DNA from: an uncultured Clostridia bacterium | Lineage (GTDB): Bacteria; Bacillota; Clostridia; Oscillospirales; Ruminococcaceae | Direction of reading: 5' to 3' | Assembly: GCA_946183095.1 (NCBI GenBank) | Contig: CAMHBE010000071.1 | Span: 1-8,023, forward strand | DNA length: 8,023 bases | Shown here: piece by piece, positions 1-5,296 of the stretch | Position numbering within the stretch: position 1 is the first letter of the stretch | Layout: every line of letters begins with the position of its first letter | Notes under the pieces: model-generated | Told to the model about the DNA's origin: nothing | What the model saw: the letters and a program-made list of their open reading frames with translations, nothing else | The model's database searches: none | Translations under genes and position numbers: made by a program

Positions 1-1
1 A

Positions 2-832
2 GAGAACTACTGCAATGTTACCGGGCTTGAATCGGGAACTACCTACAAATTCAAAGTAGCGGCACTTGTCAAGTCCGGCAGTTCTTACAAGGTACAGACA
101 ATATCCTCAAAACTATCGGTAAAGACCGACAAAGAAGATCTTCTCGAAGCGCCGAAAAACATCAAGGCAACAACAGCCGAGACCTCGATCAAATTAAGCT
201 GGGACGAAGTCGAACTTGCCGATGCTTACCGCGTATATAAGTATAACAGCAGCACTGGAAAATATGAATCGTATAAAAGTATTTCCGGAACAAGCTGCAC
301 CGTCAAAAATCTGAGCAGCGGCACAAAATATAAATTCAAGATAGTCGCATTGGTCAAAAACGGAAGCAAGTATAAGGAACAGACCTATTCGGGGGCGGTA
401 TCTGTTTCTACAAAAGCCTCGGCAATGAGGACTACACCGGGTAAATTTGAAACGCCCGATTTCGGGGCTAAGAGTTCTACAGTGCTGAAAAATTGCGGGA
501 TCGCCAATTATACTTTATCAAGCACTTCAACATCAAGTCAGAAAATATATGCAGGAGATGTACTCTTTGCGGGATATAAAAGCAGGTTGATGTTAATGTT
601 CAGTTCTAAAGACCAGTTACAAGGCTACAGTTTAGCTATCCCTATGTCGTATAGCGACTACTCCACGATTCTTTCATTGTGCAAAGAGTCATGGGGAAGC
701 GATTATACGCTGGATTATTCAAGCGATTATGATCTTGAGTATAAGTGGTTTTTCAGAAACTCAGGCATTTTGGTAACATATGATAGTGATTATAAGACCG
801 CTAAATTAATAGCAGTATCGACCAAATACTGA
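2..832 (+). CDS. Fibronectin type III repeat protein, 5' end outside the window
   Basis: The frame is open from base 2 to the TGA at 830-832, giving 276 visible residues; the true start lies upstream. Residues about 1-43 are the end of one FN3 domain (GLESGTTYKFKVAAL) and about 50-140 are a full one (APKNIKATTAETSIKLSW ... LSSGTKYKFKIVALVK), each with the usual late Tyr and hydrophobic alternation. The two copies are clearly related. FN3 domains of this kind normally act as spacers or binding modules in secreted proteins, so an extracellular or surface location is inferred; the signal peptide would be upstream. Residues about 145-276 form a separate Ser/Tyr/Asp-rich C-terminal domain with alternating strands, which I do not recognise with certainty. 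Base composition is lower in GC than in downstream genes (23/60 at 481-540, 20/60 at 721-780, against 37/60 at 2101-2160). A TTG at 350 could be misread as a start, but the FN3 homology runs straight through it. Confidence 0.8.
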   Translation, partial: ENYCNVTGLESGTTYKFKVAALVKSGSSYKVQTISSKLSVKTDKEDLLEAPKNIKATTAETSIKLSWDEVELADAYRVYKYNSSTGKYESYKSISGTSCTVKNLSSGTKYKFKIVALVKNGSKYKEQTYSGAVSVSTKASAMRTTPGKFETPDFGAKSSTVLKNCGIANYTLSSTSTSSQKIYAGDVLFAGYKSRLMLMFSSKDQLQGYSLAIPMSYSDYSTILSLCKESWGSDYTLDYSSDYDLEYKWFFRNSGILVTYDSDYKTAKLIAVSTKY

Positions 833-842
833 TAAACGCCCC

Positions 843-874
843 CGGCACACCCGAAAAAGGTGTGCCGTTTTTTT
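843..874 (+). terminator. Rho-independent terminator
   Basis: A 9-bp perfect stem, CGGCACACC (843-851) with GGTGTGCCG (859-867), closes a 7-base loop and is followed at once by seven T (868-874). It lies 10 bases after the stop of the FN3 protein, and the next promoter begins 3 bases later, so it insulates the two units. Confidence 0.95.
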
Positions 875-876
875 CG

Positions 877-905
877 TTGACAAACCCACCAAGTTAATGT
901 ATAAT
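877..905 (+). promoter_or_regulatory. Consensus sigma-A promoter for the 929-2855 unit
   Basis: TTGACA at 877-882 and TATAAT at 900-905 are separated by exactly 17 bases; both hexamers match consensus perfectly. Transcription would start near 912, leaving a leader of only about 17 bases. That leader contains the GAGG ribosome-binding site at 918-921, 7 bases before the ATG at 929. There is no room for a leader-based regulator, and I see no operator palindrome over the promoter, so strong constitutive expression is the simplest reading. Confidence 0.9.
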
Positions 906-928
906 ATTATAAAAAGTGAGGCGATAGA

Positions 929-1351
929 ATGTCAATATTCCGTAAAAGGGAAGAAAACGGCGACATATACATAGACGTATATGACCCGGACGAAGAATAC
1001 GACCTGATGCTGGAAAGCGCGCTGTACGTCGAAGCACAGCCGCTGAAAGACACATCGTTCACATTTTATCCGCGCGACATCTACCGTCTCGACACCAATG
1101 CGCTGCTGGAGAGCATCGAGGAGCTGCCATACGAGTTCAGGTGCTACTACGACACCAGACGGGCGTTTGCGAAGTCGCTTGAAAAGTGCCGCGAGGAGGT
1201 CGTGGGATTTGTGAGCTACAAAGGCGGCAGGAGCGCGTCCGACAGCCACACGTTCGAGTATGACGGGCGCAGAGTGACGATAGATATAACGGTCGGCAAG
1301 GAGTCCGACACATCGCCGTATTCATTCACGGCGGAGATACACGTTTCGTAA
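929..1351 (+). CDS. Unrecognised 140-residue protein, first gene of the esterase unit
   Basis: An ATG start with GAGG at 918-921 and a consensus promoter directly upstream support a real gene. I do not recognise a family. The protein is soluble, with no signal peptide or membrane segment. Residues 8-26 are rich in Asp, Glu and Tyr (ENGDIYIDVYDPDEEYD). Residues 56-92 look helical (DTNALLESIEELPYEF through FAKSLEKCREEV). Residues 93-140 look like four beta strands, ending in a hairpin-like stretch (FEYDGRRVTIDITVGK). Two Cys (72, 87) form no metal motif. The gene ends 10 bases before the esterase ATG, and that gene's ribosome-binding site starts in the next base after the stop codon, so the two are almost certainly cotranscribed. 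The overlapping minus-strand frames have no ribosome-binding site and are shadows. It may be a lineage-specific cytoplasmic protein; no function is assigned. Confidence 0.8.
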   Translation: MSIFRKREENGDIYIDVYDPDEEYDLMLESALYVEAQPLKDTSFTFYPRDIYRLDTNALLESIEELPYEFRCYYDTRRAFAKSLEKCREEVVGFVSYKGGRSASDSHTFEYDGRRVTIDITVGKESDTSPYSFTAEIHVS

Positions 1352-1361
1352 GGAGGACGAC

Positions 1362-2855
1362 ATGATAAGAACAGCACCGATATTCAGTGACAGCATGGTA
1401 TTGCAGAAAGGTAAGAACATCAGCGTTTTCGGAACGGGAGCTGACGCAGAGACAGTGACGGTAACTCTCGGCGGCGATACTGCCGTAGCTAAAGTGCGCG
1501 GCGGGGAATGGCTCGCGGTACTGCCGGCGCGTGAGGAATACGGCGAGGGGCTGGAAATGACTGTCACGGGCGAGGGGTATTCCCGCACGTTCCGGGATAT
1601 AGCGATAGGTGAGGTATGGCTCGCGGGCGGTCAGTCGAACATGGAATACGAGCTGCGCAGCTGCACCACCGGCGAGGAGCATCTTGCCCATGACAAGCCG
1701 GAGGTGAGGTTCTACTACACGCCGAAGATAGTCAGGGGAGAACCCGACTACGAAGCAAAGATGCAGAACACGGGCTGGAGCAGGTTCGAGGGCGAAAGTC
1801 CGAGGTACTGGTCGGCGGTGGGGTACATTTTCGCGAAGGAGCTTTCCGAGCGGCTGGGATGCACGGTAGGCGTGATAGGCTGCAACTGGGGCGGCACGAA
1901 AGCCTGCCACTGGATGAGTGAGGAGAGCCTGTGCGCAGACAGTGATATGCGGCACGATTATGACGCGTATATGAAGAATATAGAGGGAAAGACCGAGGAG
2001 CAGCTCACCGCTGAGTGGCGGGAATATGAGGATTACAACAACGAGTGGGAGAAGCGCAAGGGCGAGTATTACGCGAACACTCCCGATCCGAGCTGGGACG
2101 AGTGTCTGAAGGTGTGCGGCGAGTGCAGATATCCGGGACCGCTGCTGCCGCTCAATCCCATGCGCCCGATGTCGCTTTACGAGAGCATGGTGAAGCGCGT
2201 ATGCCCCTACACGCTCGCGGGATTTCTGTATTATCAGGGCGAGAGCGACGACAGCGACCCCGAGCCGTATTACAAGCTTCTGCGCGGGCTTATCGACCTC
2301 TGGCGCACGGACTGGGGCGACAGCGAACTGCCGTTTCTGATAGTGCAGCTGCCGATGCACCTGTACAGCGGAGATACCGACCGCAAGAACTGGTGTATCA
2401 TCAGGGAGGCGCAGGACAAAGCCTACAGGACGATACGGAACACCGGGCTTGCGGTAGCGATAGACTGCGGCGAAGAAAACGAGATACACCCCCACGACAA
2501 AGAGCAGGTAGCTCACAGGCTGTGCGAACAGGCGCTCTATGTGGCGTATGGGGACAAGAACGAGTCGTACAACGCGCCGATGTTCGGCTCTGCGATAATG
2601 CGCGGCGACACGGCGGAGATAAAGGTGAAAACATCTTCGCCGCTCGGAAGAAGGTGCAGGTATTCAGGCTTTGAGCTTGCCGGAGAGGACGGCATCTACA
2701 AACCTGCGGAATGTCACATAGACAGGAACGTCATATATGTGAAGTCTGCGGAAGTTTCCGCACCTCAGCACGTCCGCTATCTCTGGACGAACTATGCCGC
2801 CGACATCCCGATCTACAACGCCGCAGGTCTCCCGTTAGCCCCGTTCAGAGCGTGA
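1362..2855 (+). CDS. Sialate O-acetylesterase-like SGNH hydrolase
   Basis: Members of this family remove O-acetyl groups from sialic acids or related acetylated sugars. The 497-residue product follows the family plan. An N-terminal beta domain (about 1-85) carries the typical IFSDSMVLQKG and the Trp50 stretch. It runs into GEVWLAGGQSNM (83-94), block I, with the nucleophile Ser92. YYQGESDDSD (290-299) is the conserved WYQGES-type block, and EIHPHDKEQVAHRL (374-387) carries the catalytic His376. Residues about 180-285 form a long helical insertion, and the C-terminus (about 400-497) is again beta-rich. The length is close to that of animal and bacterial sialate esterases (about 500). There is no signal peptide, so it should act in the cytoplasm, on imported acetylated sugars. 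GGAGG at 1352-1356 lies 5 bases before the ATG. It is cotranscribed with the 140-residue gene. The real substrate could equally be an acetylated plant-cell-wall oligosaccharide; no nan genes are visible nearby. Confidence 0.9.
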   Translation: MIRTAPIFSDSMVLQKGKNISVFGTGADAETVTVTLGGDTAVAKVRGGEWLAVLPAREEYGEGLEMTVTGEGYSRTFRDIAIGEVWLAGGQSNMEYELRSCTTGEEHLAHDKPEVRFYYTPKIVRGEPDYEAKMQNTGWSRFEGESPRYWSAVGYIFAKELSERLGCTVGVIGCNWGGTKACHWMSEESLCADSDMRHDYDAYMKNIEGKTEEQLTAEWREYEDYNNEWEKRKGEYYANTPDPSWDECLKVCGECRYPGPLLPLNPMRPMSLYESMVKRVCPYTLAGFLYYQGESDDSDPEPYYKLLRGLIDLWRTDWGDSELPFLIVQLPMHLYSGDTDRKNWCIIREAQDKAYRTIRNTGLAVAIDCGEENEIHPHDKEQVAHRLCEQALYVAYGDKNESYNAPMFGSAIMRGDTAEIKVKTSSPLGRRCRYSGFELAGEDGIYKPAECHIDRNVIYVKSAEVSAPQHVRYLWTNYAADIPIYNAAGLPLAPFRA

Positions 2856-2904
2856 GAGCGGTCGCTGCCGCTTGAGAGGGGCGAGAGGTCGCTGCCGCTT
2901 GAGA
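2854..2904. repeat. Two tandem copies of a 24-base repeat, period 27
   Basis: The 18-base core GGTCGCTGCCGCTTGAGA occurs at 2860-2877 and again at 2887-2904. Extending left gives 24 bases (2854-2877 and 2881-2904) with two mismatches. The first copy overlaps the last two bases of the esterase stop codon. A T run (2905-2909) follows the second copy, but the repeat does not form a terminator stem. It opens the 323-base gap between the esterase and the acidic surface protein. Confidence 0.8.
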
Positions 2905-2909
2905 TTTTT

Positions 2910-2996
2910 GTCCTTCGCGGACGGCGCCACGCGACGGCGTGGACCGAATACGCCGCAATAATGCCGCAAAGGCTTGCAACCGGGCAATATGCGGCG
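2910..2996. other. Structured intergenic DNA/RNA with nested inverted repeats
   Basis: Several inverted repeats follow each other. GTCC (2910-2913) can pair with GGAC (2919-2922), or alternatively with GGAC at 2941-2944. CCACGC (2927-2932) pairs with GCGTGG (2937-2942) around a 4-base loop. CGCCGCA (2951-2957) pairs with TGCGGCG (2990-2996) and encloses two smaller hairpins, GCC/GGC (2963-2973) and TTGC/GCAA (2974-2987), like a three-way junction. GACGGCG is also directly repeated (2920-2926, 2933-2939). No T tract follows any stem, so this is not a normal terminator. It may be a dispersed intergenic repeat, an mRNA 3' end or a small RNA. The rest of the gap (2997-3090) shows nothing I can name. 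Confidence 0.4.
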
Positions 2997-3098
2997 CGCT
3001 CCTATACAGACAGTGCAGGCGTACAAACATGATGCTTCCTGCGGGAACAGCTGCTTTGTGTACACGAAAAACGAAGGTCTGATTTTCAAAAATTTTCA

Positions 3099-3104
3099 TA
3101 TAAT
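3099..3104 (+). promoter_or_regulatory. -10 element for the acidic surface protein gene
   Basis: TATAAT at 3099-3104 sits in an AT-rich stretch about 75 bases before the ATG at 3179. No good -35 is seen: the best at 16-17 bases is a GTCTGA-like hexamer around 3077-3082. The promoter may therefore need an activator or another upstream element. The predicted start is near 3111, where the folded leader begins. Confidence 0.55.
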
Positions 3105-3112
3105 ATTCCGCT

Positions 3113-3168
3113 CGTTTCGGCAGACAATAACAGCGGTCGGTGAAAGTACCGGCTTGTAAGACGAAACG
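3113..3168 (+). promoter_or_regulatory. Folded 5' leader ending at the ribosome-binding site
   Basis: CGTTTCG (3113-3119) is complementary to CGAAACG (3162-3168). An inner hairpin pairs 3136-3141 with 3148-3153 (GTCGGT/ACCGGC, one G-T pair). The outer stem would begin within a few bases of the predicted transcript start, and its 3' arm includes the first G of the GGAGG at 3168-3172. It could stabilise the mRNA or modulate ribosome access. I do not recognise a known riboswitch. Confidence 0.4.
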
Positions 3169-3178
3169 GAGGATCATT

Positions 3179-3733
3179 ATGAAAAGTAAATTTACGGCAG
3201 TTCTTGCCGCTGCATATATCGCCTCTGTAATGAGCTTCGCCGCATACGCTTCCGGCAACGAAGGTGTCGCAGGTGCGGTGGAAGATGCCGGAGAAGGCGC
3301 AGGCGGTGTCATAGACAGCATAGGCGACGGTATAGAGGATGTTGCCGACGGTATCGGAAACGCCGCGGATGATGTTCTCGACGGCGCGGGTAATGCGGTC
3401 GAAAACGTAACGGGCGGCGATGAAGAAGCCAATGGCGGCGAAGATGCCGATGACGACGAAGATGCCGATGACGACGAGGAACCCCTCGGTGAGATAGCCG
3501 ATGTAACGGATGATGACGATGTGCCCGATGTGGACGAAGAGGACGGGGAAGTTCCCGAAGACAACCCCACCTACGGTAAGGACGATATGTACGAAGCCGA
3601 GGTCGATGCAGACAAGAACGATATCGACCCCAACCCCGCTACCGGCGACCTCTCGCTCATGACAGCGGCAGCGTTCGCGGGCGTGGCGGCAGGTATAGCG
3701 TACCTCACCAAGAAAAGCCGCATGGATGAATGA
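3179..3733 (+). CDS. Secreted, highly acidic repeat protein with NPATGD sorting signal
   Basis: The start is ATG 3179, 6 bases after GGAGG (3168-3172). An in-frame GTG at 3140 would add 13 residues, but it falls inside the leader fold and has no ribosome-binding site. The 184-residue product begins with a signal peptide (basic MKSK, hydrophobic 6-23, likely cut after AYA at 22-24). Residues 33-76 are four exact 11-residue repeats (AVEDAGEGAGG, VIDSIGDGIED, VADGIGNAADD, VLDGAGNAVEN), suggesting an amphipathic hendecad helix. Residues 81-150 are very rich in Asp and Glu and probably disordered. The end is a cell-wall sorting signal: NPATGD (152-157), a hydrophobic stretch (158-176), then TKKSR. 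This predicts covalent attachment to peptidoglycan by a sortase, which is not encoded here. The role is unknown: a charged spacer, a cation binder or a phase-forming surface coat are all possible. It is a single-gene unit with its own promoter and terminator. Confidence 0.88.
   Translation: MKSKFTAVLAAAYIASVMSFAAYASGNEGVAGAVEDAGEGAGGVIDSIGDGIEDVADGIGNAADDVLDGAGNAVENVTGGDEEANGGEDADDDEDADDDEEPLGEIADVTDDDDVPDVDEEDGEVPEDNPTYGKDDMYEAEVDADKNDIDPNPATGDLSLMTAAAFAGVAAGIAYLTKKSRMDE
3275..3406 (+). repeat. Four 33-base coding repeats (11-residue units)
   Basis: Codons 33-76 of the acidic surface protein fall into four 11-codon units without gaps. Gly recurs at residues 38, 49, 60 and 71; Asp at 46, 57 and 68 (Glu at 35); hydrophobic residues at 33/44/55/66, 37/48/59/70 and 41/52/63/74. 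The protein periodicity is much clearer than the DNA similarity, so the array is old or kept by selection. Confidence 0.75.
3440..3475 (+). repeat. 18-base tandem duplication in the acidic region
   Basis: GAAGATGCCGATGACGAC is repeated exactly at 3440-3457 and 3458-3475, encoding EDADDD twice (residues 88-99). Exact identity suggests a recent slippage duplication, a likely site of length variation between strains. Confidence 0.9.
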
Positions 3734-3747
3734 ATGACAGAAACTGT

Positions 3748-3782
3748 ATGGTAAATGACAGGACGAGCTTATCGTTTACCGT
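3748..3782 (+). other. Stem-loop after the acidic surface protein gene
   Basis: Bases 3748-3758 can pair with 3772-3782; the core GGTAAA (3750-3755) with TTTACC (3775-3780) is perfect, and two G-T pairs extend the stem. The loop is 13 bases and no T run follows. It sits 5 bases before the terminator hairpin, so it could protect the 3' end of the transcript. Confidence 0.5.
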
Positions 3783-3787
3783 GACCG

Positions 3788-3826
3788 ATATACCGCATGG
3801 GGAGACCTGTGCGGTATATTTGTTTT
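3788..3826 (+). terminator. Rho-independent terminator
   Basis: ATATACCGCA (3788-3797) pairs perfectly with TGCGGTATAT (3810-3819) over 10 bp with a 12-base loop, followed by TTGTTTT (3820-3826). It ends the single-gene unit of the acidic surface protein. Confidence 0.85.
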
Positions 3827-3856
3827 CTGAAAATTTTGTATTTTTTTATAAACTGG

Positions 3857-3885
3857 TTGATTTTTTTATGAAAATATGTTATTAT
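3857..3885 (+). promoter_or_regulatory. Extended -10 sigma-A promoter for the zinc-ribbon/ATPase unit
   Basis: TTGATT (3857-3862) and TATTAT (3880-3885) are 17 bases apart. TG at 3877-3878, one base before the -10, makes it an extended -10 promoter. The surrounding 3820-3900 stretch is strongly AT-rich. Start is expected near 3892, followed by AAAGGAG at 3916-3922, 7 bases before the ATG. Confidence 0.8.
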
Positions 3886-3929
3886 ATGGTTTTTGATATC
3901 CGACTGGATCGGATGAAAGGAGTACAGCT

Positions 3930-4493
3930 ATGGCAAAAAGATGTCCAAAATGCGGAAATTTCCTTATGGATGATGAGCGGTTCTGCACAAAGTGCGGAGA
4001 AAACGTGACCGATGCTGCTGTTGACACGGACGGCGGATATAAAACGGTGACAGATGATCCGGGATACGCGAACGGAGCCGGCTACGGTGCGGCGCAGTAT
4101 CAGCAGCAGCCGCAGTATCAGCAGCCGCAGTACGGTCAGCAGCAGCAATACAACTATGCGCCGCAGCCCGCGCAGCAGGAGCCGGAGATGTCGGTAGGCA
4201 GCTGGGTCGGCACGATAATAGTCACAACATTTTTCGGGATCATCAGCATTATCCTGCTGTTCGTGTGGGGGTTCGGCAGCTCCGGACCCGAGAGCAGACG
4301 CAGATACTGCAAAGCGATGCTGATAGTCGATCTGATATCTATCATTGTCGGCGTGGTAATGATACTTGTCTTTTCAGCGGTGCTTGTTGGTTTTGTACAT
4401 GAATTCAGTTCGCAGATCGTACAGTTCTTCAGAGATATCGGTATTGATGTCCAGATGGCAGCTACTTCTATCGGAAATCTGTTCATGATGTGA
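3930..4493 (+). CDS. Zinc-ribbon membrane protein with Q/Y-rich linker
   Basis: The 187-residue product opens with a four-cysteine zinc ribbon: CPKC (5-8) and CTKC (19-22). This double CxxC module is common at the N-terminus of small Firmicute membrane proteins. Residues 23-55 are acidic and Gly-rich. Residues 56-83 are low-complexity Gln/Tyr/Pro (repeating QYQQPQY), encoded by CAG-rich DNA with CAGTATCAGCAG repeated at 4095-4106 and 4113-4124. Two membrane helices follow (about 92-115 and 129-156) with a basic loop between them (ESRRRYCK), then a short tail (157-187) that may be amphipathic. By the positive-inside rule the loop should be cytoplasmic, which would put the zinc ribbon outside; the two cannot both be cytoplasmic with exactly two helices. 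AAAGGAG at 3916-3922 supports the start. Its function is unknown; it may be a scaffold or regulator. The ATPase follows after 10 bases. Confidence 0.85.
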   Translation: MAKRCPKCGNFLMDDERFCTKCGENVTDAAVDTDGGYKTVTDDPGYANGAGYGAAQYQQQPQYQQPQYGQQQQYNYAPQPAQQEPEMSVGSWVGTIIVTTFFGIISIILLFVWGFGSSGPESRRRYCKAMLIVDLISIIVGVVMILVFSAVLVGFVHEFSSQIVQFFRDIGIDVQMAATSIGNLFMM

Positions 4494-4503
4494 GCGTGAT
4501 ACA

Positions 4504-5163
4504 GTGGAATTTGCAAGACTTACGATAGTTACCGGGCATTACGGCGCGGGAAAGACGAATTTCTGCGTGAACGCGGCGCTTGATATCGCGGCATCCGGCA
4601 GGGAATGCACCGTCATAGACCTCGATATTGTGAACCCGTATTTCCGCACAGCCGATTTCGGGGAACTTTTCGCGGAAAAAGGCATAAAGCTGCTGAACCC
4701 CGTTTACGCAAACACCAATCTCGACATACCGTCGCTGAATATCCCGCTTGAAAGCATACTTGCGGGCGGCGGGCACGTTGTGATAGATGTCGGCGGAGAC
4801 GACGAGGGCGCAAAGGCTCTCGGACGATACTCTGAGATAATACGCGGGTTTGCCGACAGGGAAATGCTTTATGTGATAAACCGTTACCGCTATCTTACAA
4901 AGGAAGCGGCAGACGCGGCAGTGCTGATGCGGGAGATAGAGCTGTCTTCGCAGCTTGTCTGCACCGGTATCGTGAACAATTCCTCACTCGGAGCCGAAAC
5001 GGCATCCGATACGGTGCGGGAGTCTCTCGCGTTCGCGGAGGAGGTATCGAAGCTCACAGGACTGCCGATACGCGCGACCTGTGCGGCAGAGGGCTGTATG
5101 CCGGAGAATGCCCCGGAGCCTTACATCGTCAGAAGATATGTCAGGAATTTATGGGAGAGATAA
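4504..5163 (+). CDS. MinD/ParA/CobQ-type P-loop ATPase
   Basis: The 219-residue product has a Walker A motif GHYGAGKT (11-18, Lys17). It has an A'-like segment VIDLDIVNPYFR (37-48) with Asp39 and Asp41, and a Walker B strand HVVIDVGGDD (91-100) with Asp95. VNNSSLG (157-163) fits the nucleotide-base region. The Walker A lacks the signature Lys of true ParA/MinD (KGGxxGKT), so it is a SIMIBI-class ATPase but probably not a partitioning protein. Cys193 and Cys198 near the C-terminus are not the CxxC of Mrp/NBP35 iron-sulfur carriers. The start is GTG 4504: the frame closes at a TGA 6 codons upstream, and no ATG lies before the P-loop. The ribosome-binding site is poor (GTGAG 4490-4494, overlapping the previous stop), which suggests translational coupling. 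The gene precedes the 2-oxoacid oxidoreductase operon, so a role in its maturation or regulation is an inference, not shown. Confidence 0.85.
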   Translation: MEFARLTIVTGHYGAGKTNFCVNAALDIAASGRECTVIDLDIVNPYFRTADFGELFAEKGIKLLNPVYANTNLDIPSLNIPLESILAGGGHVVIDVGGDDEGAKALGRYSEIIRGFADREMLYVINRYRYLTKEAADAAVLMREIELSSQLVCTGIVNNSSLGAETASDTVRESLAFAEEVSKLTGLPIRATCAAEGCMPENAPEPYIVRRYVRNLWER

Positions 5164-5192
5164 TACAAACACTAAATGTCAGAAAACAGCTT

Positions 5193-5220
5193 TTGACAGA
5201 CATAGCACCTATCATAAAAA
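5193..5220 (+). promoter_or_regulatory. Probable promoter of the oxidoreductase operon
   Basis: TTGACA at 5193-5198 matches the -35 consensus exactly. The -10 is unclear: TAAAAA (5215-5220) fits a 16-base spacer, while the better-looking AATAAT (5219-5224) would need 20. ATAG-CAC-CTAT (5202-5212) forms a small dyad in the spacer that a regulator could use. No terminator precedes it, so read-through from the ATPase gene is also possible. Confidence 0.5.
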
Positions 5221-5232
5221 TAATATTTGGGT

Positions 5233-5247
5233 GCAGCGTCACGCTGC
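5233..5247 (+). promoter_or_regulatory. 15-base palindrome in the operon leader
   Basis: GCAGCGTCACGCTGC is a perfect inverted repeat of 7 bases per arm around one central C; as RNA it would fold as a 6-bp stem with a 3-base loop. It sits just past the expected transcript start and about 50 bases before the ATG at 5297. No T run follows, so it is not a terminator. It could be an operator or a 5' stabilising hairpin; it matches no binding site that I know. Confidence 0.5.
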
Positions 5248-5296
5248 CGCAAGTCCGGAGCGCGCAAAGCTGTATGAATAGAAAGGAAGGGTCTAA

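Noticed and set aside
350..352. TTG at 350 as the start of a 160-residue gene
   Set aside because: The same frame is open back to base 2 and encodes continuous FN3 sequence; the gene is simply cut by the window edge.
1326..2516. Minus-strand open frame of 396 codons opposite the esterase gene
   Set aside because: It lies wholly antisense to a gene with clear family motifs, has no recognisable domain or ribosome-binding site, and such frames arise from GC-rich codon bias.
2045..2674. Plus-strand 209-codon frame inside the esterase gene
   Set aside because: An out-of-frame shadow: Arg/Ala/Gln-rich, with no domain and no ribosome-binding site.
2854..2904. CRISPR array or IS end suggested by the tandem repeat
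   Set aside because: Only two copies with a 3-6 base gap and no cas or transposase gene.
3140..3178. GTG at 3140 as an earlier start of the acidic surface protein
   Set aside because: It lacks a ribosome-binding site and would place 13 residues before a standard signal peptide; ATG 3179 has GGAGG at ideal distance.
2845..3570. Minus-strand 241-codon Ser-rich frame
   Set aside because: The Ser runs are the reverse complement of the Asp/Glu codons of the acidic protein; there is no start signal.
3730..4008. Plus-strand 92-codon frame overlapping the acidic protein stop
   Set aside because: It reads through a strong terminator and the next promoter into the zinc-ribbon gene in another frame, with no ribosome-binding site.
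4504..5163. ParA partition or MinD division protein
   Set aside because: The Walker A motif GHYGAGKT lacks the signature Lys, and no parB, parS-like repeats or minC/minE are nearby.
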